NCBI RefSeq assembly: GCF_000813345.1
Contig: NZ_BBQF01000003.1
Span: 310,001-374,000 of the forward strand
Reading direction: 5' to 3'
Origin: Sulfurospirillum arsenophilum NBRC 109478
GTDB lineage: Bacteria > Campylobacterota > Campylobacteria > Campylobacterales > Sulfurospirillaceae
Length of the DNA stretch: 64,000 nucleotides
In this document: in pieces, positions 11,801-19,514 of the stretch
Position numbering within the stretch: position 1 is the first letter of the stretch
Layout of the letters: every line of letters begins with the position of its first letter
Position numbers and translations under genes: made by a program
The notes under the pieces: model-generated
The model's database searches: none
Told to the model about the DNA's origin: nothing
Seen by the model: only the letters and a program-made list of their open reading frames with translations

Positions 11801-14800
11801 GGTAATAGTGGGGATGATGTTCTCTATGGCATACTTGATGGTGATACGCTTTATGGTGGCGATAATGCCACAACGTTCAATGGAACTGATACCCTTAATT
11901 ACAGTGAATTAGGTGCTGGGAGTGCCGTTTATGTAGATATCAATGCCACGGCTGGATCGTCTTTTGCTCAATTAACAACGAATGCTGCGATCAAAGATAC
12001 CATTTTTGGATTTAACAACGTAACTGGAAGTAATGGGGACGATACCATTGTAGGTAATGTCAACAATAACAGTCTAAGTGCAGGTTCTGGGAATGATGTG
12101 TTGTATATGAGCGCAATTGCTACGGTATCGTCAGTGTCCAATGCAGGTACTGATAATATCGATATGGGAACAGGCGATGATAATCTGTATATTTTTGCAT
12201 CCGAACTTACAAGTTCAGACATCATCAATGGTAATGCAGGCAATGATACGATAACCTTTAGAGATGGTGGAACCATCAGTGATGTTACCAAATTTCAAAA
12301 TGTATCCAATGTTGAGTTCGTTCAATTTGCAGATGTTGCCAATACCATTAGCCTCGATACAACGAAGCTAAATGATGTAAAACTGATTGGTGGCACAACA
12401 ACAGATATCTTTAACTATGCCATAACCAATTTTGATAACCACGATAGCATCGATGGTGCGAGTGGAAATGATACCTTGTCCTTTACAACAGCAGGAACAC
12501 TCACCGATTTAATGCTCAGTTCTATTTCCAATATGGAAAAAATACAACTTGCTAATGGAACCAATACAGTTACGGTTGACATAAGCAGTGTTGGTGGCGG
12601 AGTTGCAACGCTGTATGCAAATAGTGCTGGAGGTACCAATACCTATAACTATTCACTCTCAAATCTCACAAGTGTGGATAAAATTGTGGGTGGTGGTGTA
12701 AGTACGACAGATATGATCCAATTCTTAGATGCAGGAACCATTGCAGACGATACGAGATTTAGTGGTCTTAGTTTTATAGATCAAATCAAGCTTGCCAATG
12801 GCACAAATACCTTCAACATCGGCACGAATGAAGCTCAACTCAGTGGAGTGAGTATTCTCGGTAATAGTGGAATTGATACGTTTGTTTATACTTCAGCGGC
12901 ATTAACCGATGGAACTGCGAATGCAAAATTGGCAGGATCTGGTGGCAATGATATTTTACAAATTACGGGTAGTACGAGTGTTGTCAATGCAAATCTATCA
13001 GGATTTACTGGCATTAATACCTTAAATTTAAACAGTTACACGGGCACTATTGCACTAGGCTCAAACGCTACGACTATGGGACTTACCACCATTGATGCGA
13101 GTAGCAATGCTGGAACATTGAGTATCGATGCTTCAGGTATGAGTTCTTCCGTTACAATAAATGCGACAAATGCTAATGGAAGTACCTATAAAGGTAGTGC
13201 TGCAGCAGGAGATATTTTAAATATCAACAATGCGTTAACCAGTCAAAATGCTTCGAGTATCACAGGTATTGAAACCATTAATGTCAATGCCAATACCACC
13301 TTTACAGGTGATATTACAGGCGTGACAAATCTAAGTGTAGCAGGCGCAAAAACACTTAATGTTGATGCCAGTGCACTAAGTAGTGATACGATGAATATCG
13401 CCAATTCTGGTACTTTAGTGATCAATAATACCAATAGCTCCGTACTCAGTGGACTTACCTTTACAGGTGCAGGTGCATTGCAAATTAATGGAACAGGCGG
13501 CAATGATAGTATTACCCTCAATTCCACACTGACTTCTTATACGGGTACGATCACGATAGATGGTGGTGCGGGTGATGATATTCTCGTAGGGAGTAGTAAA
13601 AACGATACTATTTTTGGTGGTGCCGGAGCTGATACACTAACGGGTGGCGCAGGAACCGATAGACTCGATGGTGGAGAAGATGGCGATGTGTATCGTTTTA
13701 CAGCATTAGCAGATATTTCAGCAGACATCATTACCGATACTGGTAGTAGTGGAACCGATCTTATCTTTATGGATGCTAGTGGTAGTTTCTCACTTGCGGG
13801 CATTTCGGTCAGTGGTATGGAAGGCCTTAAATTTTATCAAGGCGCTGGAGCGCAGACCCTTACAATCTCAAAAGCACAAGCAGCTCTTTACTCTGATTTT
13901 ATCGGTTATTCTGGTGCTACAGATACTGTAGCTGTGACGGGTGTAACGAGTAGTCTCGATATGGACAGTGGAAAAACGTATACCAATATTGCAAAAGTAA
14001 GCGTTGATGCAAGCAGTGCTTCTGCCGCCCTTACCCTTACGAGTGCATCAACCGTTTCCAATACTATTACGGGTGGCAGTGGCAACGATACAATTATAGC
14101 AGGAACACTTGCCGATACGCTAGCAGGTGGCAGCGGCAATGATACGTTCAAAATGGACAGTAACTATTTAACCTCTGCCGATACCATTTCGGATACGAGT
14201 GGCACAGATACGCTTGAAATCACCAATGCAGGAGCCATCATCACGGATGCTCAATTAACCAATGTAACGAATGTGGAGATTTTAAAATTAGCAGCAGGAT
14301 CTTCGGTTACATTAGGAGCAGAGGCAAACAATAGTGGTAACGGTTTTACAACGGTTAATTTAAGCGCAGGCGGGACTAATACCGTTACCAATAGTGCCAT
14401 CAATAATCTTACCGTTATCGGTGGTGCTGGCGCTGATACACTCAATGTCAGTGGTGGTGTCGCCATCAATGCTAGCAATCTCAGCAGTGTTGAAAATCTA
14501 AATATTACCAGTGGTACAAGTGCTATGAGTGGTACACTCAGCGTTGCAACGACAACGATCTCCTCCGGTGCTACACTAACAACAGCAACGCCTTCGACAG
14601 CGCTTTCTAGCAGTACGATCAATGTGAGTGGTACACTCAGTGCAACAAATGTTAATGGCACCGATATATCGCAAGTGACCTTAAACAGTGGTGGAACAGC
14701 AAGCTTTACACTTTCAACAGGCGGAACATTTGACGCTAGTGTTGCAGGATTTAGTAAAGATGCCAATGGACTGCTTAAAATTTATGGTAACACTGGCAAT

Positions 14801-17383
14801 GAAACGATAACGATAGACAGTGCAAAATTTACCAATGCGGGTGATCTCATCAGTGATTCGACTGGAGCTAGTGAGACTGACACTTTGATTGTAACTGGTA
14901 GCAATGCAATAGACTTTACAAAAATCAGCGGTATGGAAATCATTGATTTGACAAATTACAATGGCACGACATTGACAACCAATGGTACAACGGGTGAGAC
15001 GATCAAAATTGATTCTACCTATACTTCTATTAATACAGGTGGCGGAACGGATCAGCTTTACATTACTGCCAATAGTGTTGATTTAAGTGGTGCAACACTG
15101 AGCAATATTGAGAGTTATTATGTTGCAAGTGGGGCAACATTGACGCTTAAGGCCTCAGATGTTTCAGGCAAAGCCGTTAGCGGTGCTGGAAATATTGTGG
15201 TGATTCACAGTGCAGATTCGTCCTATGATCTCTCAAGTATTGCAACGAGTGGAACAAAAACGCTCGAGTTTAGTGCCACATCAACCTTTAGTGGTACATT
15301 AGGATCCGTATCGACGATTAGTGTGGACAATGGTATAACAGCAACAATGACAGCTTCTGCACTTAATGGTAAAACCGCGACACTTTCAGGAGCAGGCGCT
15401 CTTGATATAACTGCTGGCGCAACAGCCGCTGCCAATAATTTTGCAAACCTTACGAACAGTATTTCGGGAAATGTAACACTCAATGTGACAAGCGCATTAG
15501 ACTTGACAGCAGCAACACTCGGCACTGCTCTGGATAAACTCAACACAAGTGCCTTAGTAACGCTAAGTGGTGCGCAAGCAAATGCCATTAGCCAATATTC
15601 AGGAGCGGGGAATATTACCGTTGAAGTTGGAACGGCATCCAGTGTTGATCTTTCGATTAAGACACTAGCAGGTTACAGTGGTGCTTTTACCTTTAATGAT
15701 GGTACGGGTGTTCAAACATTGACAGGTACGATGAACAATGATATTTACAACGTCGATAATGCTTCTGTCAATATTTTCGCAAATTTTGGTAACGATACGA
15801 TTAATATTTTATCGTCACTGGGTAGCAATTTATCGGGAGGCATTGATGGTGGTGGTGGAGCGGATGTACTGAATATTAATAAAAGTGGCTTAACGTTTAA
15901 TGCCTCAAATATCACCGCTGTTGAAGTCATCAATATCAATCAATCAACAACATTTACAGGCTCACTCTCCGCTACAACAACAACGATTGCTTCGGGTGTA
16001 ACGCTTAGTGCAGACGCTTCTGTTATTAGTGGTGAAACGATTAATGGTACGGGAATACTCAGCGTCACCAATCTTGATGCAACGCTGGGTGCTGACTTTT
16101 CTGCGGTTGCAGGAGCTACTACGCTTAATGTCGATTGGAGTGGAATAGGTACATACACAGGCAATTTAACCAATGTTGATGCCTTGAATATCTCAAGTGG
16201 TACAATGAGCGTCACGGATGATATTCTAGCGGGACATATGACCACAGGCACAGGCGCTTTGATTGTGGATGTGGATAGCAATCTAGCGTTTACATGGTCA
16301 AATATTGCGGCATCATTGAATGAAACCGTCAATTTTACGGGTGGAACAACCTACACCCAAGCGCTTACCAATGTCGATGCGATTACCTTGGCAAGTGGCG
16401 TGAGCGTTGATATCTCTGGTGCGACCATTGGTGCGACTACCACTTCGGTTGCAGGAGCAGGTGGCAGTGAATCCTTGACTCTTAACAGTAGCTTTTTACA
16501 TGTAACCTCTAGTGTTGATTTAGGTGGTGCATTGGATACCTTGAGTGTGACTGGCAATACAACATTGACTGCAACCGATTTTGGAAAAATTCAAAACGTA
16601 GAAACACTTGACCTCAATAACTATACGGGTACGGCAGATTTAACCAGCACAAGTGGCATTACACAGCTCAATACGGGTTCAGGTGTGAACAGCACAACGA
16701 TTGATTATGCAATGAATGTAACCGATAGTGGAGGGGCTGACACTCTCTATACGACTGCTAGTATGAATTTAAGTAGCAACACACTTTCAGGCATTGAAAC
16801 GCTCAGTGTAGCAAGCGGAACGACAACAACGTTGGATTACGATGATCTTGGCACTGGTAAGATAACAACCCTTACAGGTAGCGGTAGCGTTTCTGTTAAC
16901 GGTGCTACTTCTATGGATATTCACAGTGAGAATATAGCAGGGTTAGGTTCTGATAAATTGGGCATCACAGGTACAGCAGGAGCTGATAATTTGGTGCTTG
17001 ATTTTAGCCAACTGGATAAAATACAGTTTAATGGTGGAAATGGAAGCGACACCGTAAGCCTTACAGGTTCTAATGCATCTGTTTTCAATGATTCAACGGC
17101 GTTTAGCAATATTGAGACATTAGATATCTCTTCTTTGGGATTAGATAGTGGAGGATTAACCATCAATGCTTCATCGCTCTATGCCTTTGATAGCAATACA
17201 ACCAGTCTTAGTGATGCATTAACATTGGATGTAGCGAATGCTCAACTGGGAAATATCTCTCTAAGTAATATAGCGAGCGTGAATGGTGTAAGTGATGCTG
17301 ATCATATTTGGTCGTTGGCTGCTGCGGGCGATTATACGATCACAACCACCAACAGTGAAACGCTTTATATGCATGTCGTTTAA
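2867..17383 (+). CDS. Giant RTX/BapA-type repeat adhesin, type I secretion substrate
   Basis: The product has 4838 residues and I see no cysteine in it, as is usual for secreted RTX proteins. Residues 1-115 resemble the BapA/LapA N-terminal prefix (IVGGDVIATLPNGGQITF). Residues 115-205 are a Ser/Gln/Asn/Lys-rich linker, and 205-445 look like a beta-sandwich domain. From about 450 to 3130 there are dozens of glycine/aspartate nonapeptides (GGxGNDTLxG), which bind calcium and fold into beta-rolls. They sit in modules of about 100 residues with recurring GIDTVDYS, VNL and IENV-GS segments. From 3130 to the end the protein is Thr/Ser-rich beta structure with only isolated RTX clusters near residues 3570-3610 and 3735-3765. 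No von Willebrand A domain or LapG-type TAAG/PAAG cleavage site is obvious in the N-terminal region. GAGGAGG precedes the start. The following ABC transporter and HlyD genes are its likely exporter. Likely role: biofilm or surface adhesion. Confidence 0.9.
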   Translation: MAGTPEVNYSKSTTTLKSPPSAGENINLFLRPGDELSLGIDLSKATLQIVGGDVIATLPNGGQITFVSLGMMAFEANAPIVKLPSGMVMHVEQILNKIQDIGQVPKDSILVSGPVSLQSEQDHSAKNEQSKKDESPVNDYNAYYVDPQPFIKPQDNTNAKERSGKYLQEAVTEYTSNNPAVSDSNEKNKASEEQSQSQTKTKDNIADVSAALSFDIGFYQIKSSDSLSGGITTVLGGTGSTLGNVSKSATAQFQAETLDYRNDAYPTVITADNSNLVNATYLTKLVRLSVSQPIGFAISDITITGLSSAFQILNADFSSANTTGGGWSLNATTGFTSTVTDGGETIEFYIRYEPGSASMSLNFDYLMKVNLTSQFDMANVPLAKQAEVVVPEKTSLTNFKDIGVVVKDVNSESDYTYTGQYPSGFVVDTTPNENIIYTSKSNSTVYGGLSSDAIYGNIGNDTLNGDKGNDTLSGGAGANILNGGDGIDTVSYETMTKYSNDFLFNHLATIDPSTGSVYANDNKGISVDLQAGIATGKTVYDATSDIATGEETRSISDTISGVEYVIGSKYDDTLRGDAGNNKLVGGEGNDTLEGRDGVDWLDGGSGNDWLIGSTNDYMIDGGDNTDTIDFSNNSNGIIITLNNSANGTLGNINSSSATTIVKNVENVAGTQYKDIINGDSADNLLIGGYDHSALSVSANDDTITGGAGADTIVGDVMIDSVVASVIYAGSDILSGGAANDTIYGDSAPILSNTEVEVSADQSVEYIRNTDTDATLATIHGGNDTLQGGVGDDYINGGSGYDTVDFSSSSSKVYVNLNDTVATGDGNDKIVNVENIIGSNSTLGDTLIGNNLVNTISGSSGGDTLSGLGGNDTLDGKTGSDWVDYSYASSVSVNLTDGTGVVSGSDSDTLISIENVIGSSGADVLTGAQGSVNTLLGKDGNDLFYGYLDGDTLDGGSGIDTVDYGNISSKVNITLGGTNSDKLVDIENIYASSNKDTLVGSSDVNILDGRGDNDTLSGLAGDDTLLGGDGNDTLIGGSGADVLSGGNGQDMADYSASNAITVNLTTNSVSDGLGGTDTLSSIEIIKGSLFQDVMTGSNASDTFIGMDGNDTFYATGGNDIYYGADSGVVSDSYKDRVDYSTLASINNIVADLSTNNVYLRDASNATLSTDTLYSIEEVYGTMGDDTLKGGAGSSNTLYGNDGNDTLTGNLDGDYLDGASGVNIADYSARTQNLTVDLSLSSKNIYLSGATPSTSNSDTLANIQNISTGSGADTITGNSADNTLKAGSGSDTLYGGIGADLLYGEAGDDTFIGGAGNDTFYGGMSSVLDSGNDTADYTTALFSIDANLATGIVTGNAATEGTDTLYGIENIVGSTLDDTLKGKVGVANTLKGGSGNDTLYGGLDGDYLDGGTGTNRVDYSAETSDVSINLTTSKANYTATPLVYDTLLTLQNATSGSGNDTLVGKSGTVNILKGGLGNDTLTGNFDGDTLDGEGGIDTLSYSSLATSTTVDLSTKTIASTSNLSNKDYFDNVELVQTGSGADNITLSGSSDTGAFTIDGGSGIDTIDYSAISENITLTMAGASDATVVVGTVDSNDDVIRNIENVKGSKVADTITGDALINIIYGNEGNDILSGGANNDTLYGGADNDTLYGGVGVDSLYGEAGDDTIVIAATDVDGSSDRYDGGTGIDTIDYSILSDNLNVTLNAAAAGAATTTSANIGADTLYNIENVIAGSGNDTLNGDSQANILIGNAGNDTLKGGSGADTLYGDDSANTLSGNDLLEGGDGDDTLYAGLGDDILRGGSGNDTFYGGTGNDTLDYSTAGVAITATLGSSLITGEGADVVDLTSIEVLKAGSSADVITMANSGVLSTIYAGAGNDIITGGSQVDTIYGEAGADTIRGNAGADIIVGGDGDDLFYGNIDGDVITGGESGETSGDTIDFSDVSTALVVDMVAGTVNTTASTFSEIENITGGLGNDTVYGDANANTLKGGSGDDTIFTSAGVDYIDGGSGNNDWIDFSAIAATPININLSTQKIINDGYGNTETIVNIENINAGSGSDTLYGDGMNNTIYGNLGADQLSGNDGNDVLYGDNVGNTHTTTDGHNTLDGGAGSDTLYAGDSGDTLIGGAGTDTLYGAAGADTLMGGTGDDTLDGGAGIDVADYRSASAKVVIASVSANVNDTTDLTTGVLSGTEGTDIITNTVEVIYGSSGYGDTMSGNANANTFYGWGGNDTINGGFGDDTLYGGVGDDTIAGNGGNDFLVGGDSVGILAGWDTVDYASDTAGVTVNLTAGTATGTSAGNDTLSGFSRVLGSDYVDTLTGNVGADDLRGGGGDDWFVMTAGNDTIYGGTTLQTNGDTVDFINAVTAGIIVNLTTNNASGTDIGTDVIYEVENVSGSNFADTITGDANANILVGRALNDTILAGAGADIIYGDDNSGAVVDGIQTGNDSLFGQDGNDTIYGGLGNDSLWGGNNNDTLYGGSGNDYLNGESGINVLDGGAGNDYFELADATATNTLTGGLGTDTVSFYYTGSAVTVNLGTLSSNQATGGAGTVNFIDAIENVSGSGYNDVITGNALDNVINGNDGNDTLYGAGGIDTIYGGAGADKLYGDSAAPTLSDGSNTLYGGDGNDTLYGSLGNDTLYGENNDDTIVAMSSNDGSDVIDGGQGTDTADYTAVTANINVTLADAAVATVSVTGGNNDTIVNVENFIGGSGNDTITGSASNNYLNGSAGDDTLMGGAGNDTLTDSIGNNTFVGGAGDDTINGTSATSSWLDYSLDGIIEGAVTNLNTTINQVISTNRGNDIITGVNNITGSAYNDIFYGNSNVNTINGGAGDDAIEGYGGSDILDGGSNTVAGDTVSYFNENKISVTLNDSGTSSVGVWNGSNYTTEVDTISNFENISGSNNGADIILGNASNNTIWGNVGNDSLFGGAGNDSIDGGSDNDTIAGGVGVDILSGGSGNDVLRGGGTAYNNGSADGFADTLYGNSGDDVLYGILDGDTLYGGDNATTFNGTDTLNYSELGAGSAVYVDINATAGSSFAQLTTNAAIKDTIFGFNNVTGSNGDDTIVGNVNNNSLSAGSGNDVLYMSAIATVSSVSNAGTDNIDMGTGDDNLYIFASELTSSDIINGNAGNDTITFRDGGTISDVTKFQNVSNVEFVQFADVANTISLDTTKLNDVKLIGGTTTDIFNYAITNFDNHDSIDGASGNDTLSFTTAGTLTDLMLSSISNMEKIQLANGTNTVTVDISSVGGGVATLYANSAGGTNTYNYSLSNLTSVDKIVGGGVSTTDMIQFLDAGTIADDTRFSGLSFIDQIKLANGTNTFNIGTNEAQLSGVSILGNSGIDTFVYTSAALTDGTANAKLAGSGGNDILQITGSTSVVNANLSGFTGINTLNLNSYTGTIALGSNATTMGLTTIDASSNAGTLSIDASGMSSSVTINATNANGSTYKGSAAAGDILNINNALTSQNASSITGIETINVNANTTFTGDITGVTNLSVAGAKTLNVDASALSSDTMNIANSGTLVINNTNSSVLSGLTFTGAGALQINGTGGNDSITLNSTLTSYTGTITIDGGAGDDILVGSSKNDTIFGGAGADTLTGGAGTDRLDGGEDGDVYRFTALADISADIITDTGSSGTDLIFMDASGSFSLAGISVSGMEGLKFYQGAGAQTLTISKAQAALYSDFIGYSGATDTVAVTGVTSSLDMDSGKTYTNIAKVSVDASSASAALTLTSASTVSNTITGGSGNDTIIAGTLADTLAGGSGNDTFKMDSNYLTSADTISDTSGTDTLEITNAGAIITDAQLTNVTNVEILKLAAGSSVTLGAEANNSGNGFTTVNLSAGGTNTVTNSAINNLTVIGGAGADTLNVSGGVAINASNLSSVENLNITSGTSAMSGTLSVATTTISSGATLTTATPSTALSSSTINVSGTLSATNVNGTDISQVTLNSGGTASFTLSTGGTFDASVAGFSKDANGLLKIYGNTGNETITIDSAKFTNAGDLISDSTGASETDTLIVTGSNAIDFTKISGMEIIDLTNYNGTTLTTNGTTGETIKIDSTYTSINTGGGTDQLYITANSVDLSGATLSNIESYYVASGATLTLKASDVSGKAVSGAGNIVVIHSADSSYDLSSIATSGTKTLEFSATSTFSGTLGSVSTISVDNGITATMTASALNGKTATLSGAGALDITAGATAAANNFANLTNSISGNVTLNVTSALDLTAATLGTALDKLNTSALVTLSGAQANAISQYSGAGNITVEVGTASSVDLSIKTLAGYSGAFTFNDGTGVQTLTGTMNNDIYNVDNASVNIFANFGNDTINILSSLGSNLSGGIDGGGGADVLNINKSGLTFNASNITAVEVININQSTTFTGSLSATTTTIASGVTLSADASVISGETINGTGILSVTNLDATLGADFSAVAGATTLNVDWSGIGTYTGNLTNVDALNISSGTMSVTDDILAGHMTTGTGALIVDVDSNLAFTWSNIAASLNETVNFTGGTTYTQALTNVDAITLASGVSVDISGATIGATTTSVAGAGGSESLTLNSSFLHVTSSVDLGGALDTLSVTGNTTLTATDFGKIQNVETLDLNNYTGTADLTSTSGITQLNTGSGVNSTTIDYAMNVTDSGGADTLYTTASMNLSSNTLSGIETLSVASGTTTTLDYDDLGTGKITTLTGSGSVSVNGATSMDIHSENIAGLGSDKLGITGTAGADNLVLDFSQLDKIQFNGGNGSDTVSLTGSNASVFNDSTAFSNIETLDISSLGLDSGGLTINASSLYAFDSNTTSLSDALTLDVANAQLGNISLSNIASVNGVSDADHIWSLAAAGDYTITTTNSETLYMHVV

Positions 17384-17393
17384 AAGGTTGAAT

Positions 17394-19514
17394 GTGAATA
17401 AGCAAACCAATTTACCTGATATTAAAAATAATAGTAAAAGCGATACGCTCTTACTGGCGTTTAAATACATTCTTGATTTTTACTATGGCAATGTCTCTTT
17501 TGAAACCATCCAAACTATTTTAGCGCACGATAAAAAGCAAACCAATGTGGATGATTTGCGCTATGGCTCTAAAGATTTTGGTCTTCAATTTGAAGAGATA
17601 GAGCTCTCTTCTGATATGGTTCATTCGCATCTTTTCCCATGCATTGTGATTGCTGAAAATGATGATGTTGGCATTGTCACCTCTTTTGAAGAAGGCATTG
17701 CAACACTGCTCGATCCCCTGACGCAACACCAAGAACATGTAGGCATTGAAGTGCTTCAAGAACGTTTCTGCACACTGCTCTCTTTTTACAAAGATGTCTC
17801 TTATAAAAATATTTTGACACATGAAACCAAAGACAAAGAGTGGTTTTGGAAGCATCTTTTGGATGCAAAAGCTGACATTATCCGCGTAGGTGTTTTAACG
17901 GTGTTTATCAATCTTTTTATTATTCTCATTCCTATGTATGCGATGAATGTCTATAACAGGGTTATCCCAAATTTTGCAACCGAAACACTGTTTGTTTTAA
18001 CGATTGGTATAGCCTTTATTTTTATTTTCGATGCGATTTTTAAAATGGCTAGGGTGTACATTTTAGAAAGTATGGGTAAACGCATTGGTAGCATTTTAGA
18101 AGAAGAGATGCTTAAGCGCATTCTTCTCATTCAAAGTGGTCATGACCATTTGCTCGCGGGTTCCAAAGCCAATTTATTTCGAGAAATTGCTCAAATTCGT
18201 GATTTTTTTATGTCCAAAAGTATTGGTTTAGCGCTTGATTTACCTTTTGTTTTTTTAACGCTTTTGGTTATTTTTATTATTTCTCCTGCCATTGCAGCTG
18301 TTACATTTGCCTGCGGATTCATCATTGTTGGCATCAATCTCGCGTTTCAAATTACCATTTTTAGTTGGAGTAAAAAGCTTTTCAAAGATGGACAGATGAA
18401 GCACAACTACCTCTTTGAGACGATCAAAGGTATCGAGACGTTAAAGCTCACCAATGCTATTACACGAAGACTTTTTAAATGGCGTCAGCTGGTTAATTTT
18501 TACAATTTTATCAATCTCAAAATTCAGATGCACTCTAACATAGCGATGAACCTCTCCGCTGTTGTGATGCAAATGGCGACGGTATTGACTTTGGTTGTGG
18601 GTGTTTATGAAATTCAAGATAAAAACATGACCATAGGTGCGCTTGTGGCACTGGGTATTTTAGTCGGGCGCGCGATGGTGCCTATTGTCAATATCTCAAC
18701 CATTTTGAGTAAATACAAAGAGTTCAAAGAGTCCTTAGAATCCATCAATAACTTTTGGCATCTGCCTTTAGAAACACAAAAATCAATCGAAATTGGCATT
18801 CAAACCTTGCAAGGTGACATCGAATTTAACAATGTGACCTACACCTATTCAGGTTCTAAAGCACCTTCTTTGATGGGTGCAACGTTTAAGATAAAAGCGG
18901 GTGAAAAAGTAGGGTTTATCGGTCGAACGGGTGCTGGTAAAAGTACCGTTCTAAGGCTTCTATCAGGGCTTGATACCGCACAATCAGGCACCATTCACAT
19001 CGACGGTCATGAGATCAACACCATTCATCCTGTGGAGCTTCGTGCTAACATTGGCATTATGCCTCAAGAGCCATTTTTATTTGCAGGAACACTGAAAGAG
19101 AACATTGAAATCGGTGTGAACATTGGTAAAGAAAGACTCATAAAACTGCTTGCGATGACAGGACTTGAAGAGTTAGTCAAACGTTCAGGCGAGGGTGAAA
19201 ACTTCCAAGTGGGCGAAAATGGAAACAGGCTTTCTGTGGGTCAGCGTCATTTGGTGGGATTAGCGAGGGCACTCATCAATGACCCTGCTATCATTGTCTT
19301 AGATGAGCCAACAACGGGTATGGATGTAGGACTTGAAAAAGAGATGGTAGAACATCTTAAACCGATGGTGAAAGACAAAACGCTCATCGTCATCACGCAC
19401 CGTTTTGCAGCACTTGAGCTGGTCGATAGAGTACTCGTGGTTAATAATGGTCGCATCGTTGCCGATGGCGCTCGCGATGAGATATTACGACAATTACAGG
19501 GTAAACAACCATGA
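17394..19514 (+). CDS. Type I secretion ABC transporter/ATPase (LapB/HlyB-like)
   Basis: The protein has about 706 residues. An N-terminal C39-peptidase-like domain spans about residues 10-130. I see no clear catalytic Cys-His pair there, so it is probably a substrate-docking domain. A transmembrane domain follows, and then the nucleotide-binding domain with Walker A (GRTGAGKST), signature (LSVGQRH), Walker B (AIIVLDEPT) and an H-loop histidine (VITHR). The GTG at 17394 is preferred because AAAAGG lies six bases upstream. An ATG at 17373, overlapping the adhesin stop, and a TTG at 17388 are alternatives. The downstream HlyD gene overlaps by ATGA. It should energise export of the upstream adhesin across the inner membrane. 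Confidence 0.9.
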   Translation: MNKQTNLPDIKNNSKSDTLLLAFKYILDFYYGNVSFETIQTILAHDKKQTNVDDLRYGSKDFGLQFEEIELSSDMVHSHLFPCIVIAENDDVGIVTSFEEGIATLLDPLTQHQEHVGIEVLQERFCTLLSFYKDVSYKNILTHETKDKEWFWKHLLDAKADIIRVGVLTVFINLFIILIPMYAMNVYNRVIPNFATETLFVLTIGIAFIFIFDAIFKMARVYILESMGKRIGSILEEEMLKRILLIQSGHDHLLAGSKANLFREIAQIRDFFMSKSIGLALDLPFVFLTLLVIFIISPAIAAVTFACGFIIVGINLAFQITIFSWSKKLFKDGQMKHNYLFETIKGIETLKLTNAITRRLFKWRQLVNFYNFINLKIQMHSNIAMNLSAVVMQMATVLTLVVGVYEIQDKNMTIGALVALGILVGRAMVPIVNISTILSKYKEFKESLESINNFWHLPLETQKSIEIGIQTLQGDIEFNNVTYTYSGSKAPSLMGATFKIKAGEKVGFIGRTGAGKSTVLRLLSGLDTAQSGTIHIDGHEINTIHPVELRANIGIMPQEPFLFAGTLKENIEIGVNIGKERLIKLLAMTGLEELVKRSGEGENFQVGENGNRLSVGQRHLVGLARALINDPAIIVLDEPTTGMDVGLEKEMVEHLKPMVKDKTLIVITHRFAALELVDRVLVVNNGRIVADGARDEILRQLQGKQP

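Noticed and set aside
4200..12250. Dense short direct repeats that could look like a CRISPR or minisatellite array
   Set aside because: The repeats are coding nonapeptide RTX units with varied third bases and no constant spacer length. The frame stays open throughout.
10472..16557. Many antisense open frames of 60-170 codons inside the giant adhesin gene
   Set aside because: They arise because GGT/GAT/ACC-rich repeats leave few stops on the other strand. The predicted proteins are low-complexity Pro/Val/Ser strings with no ribosome sites or domains.
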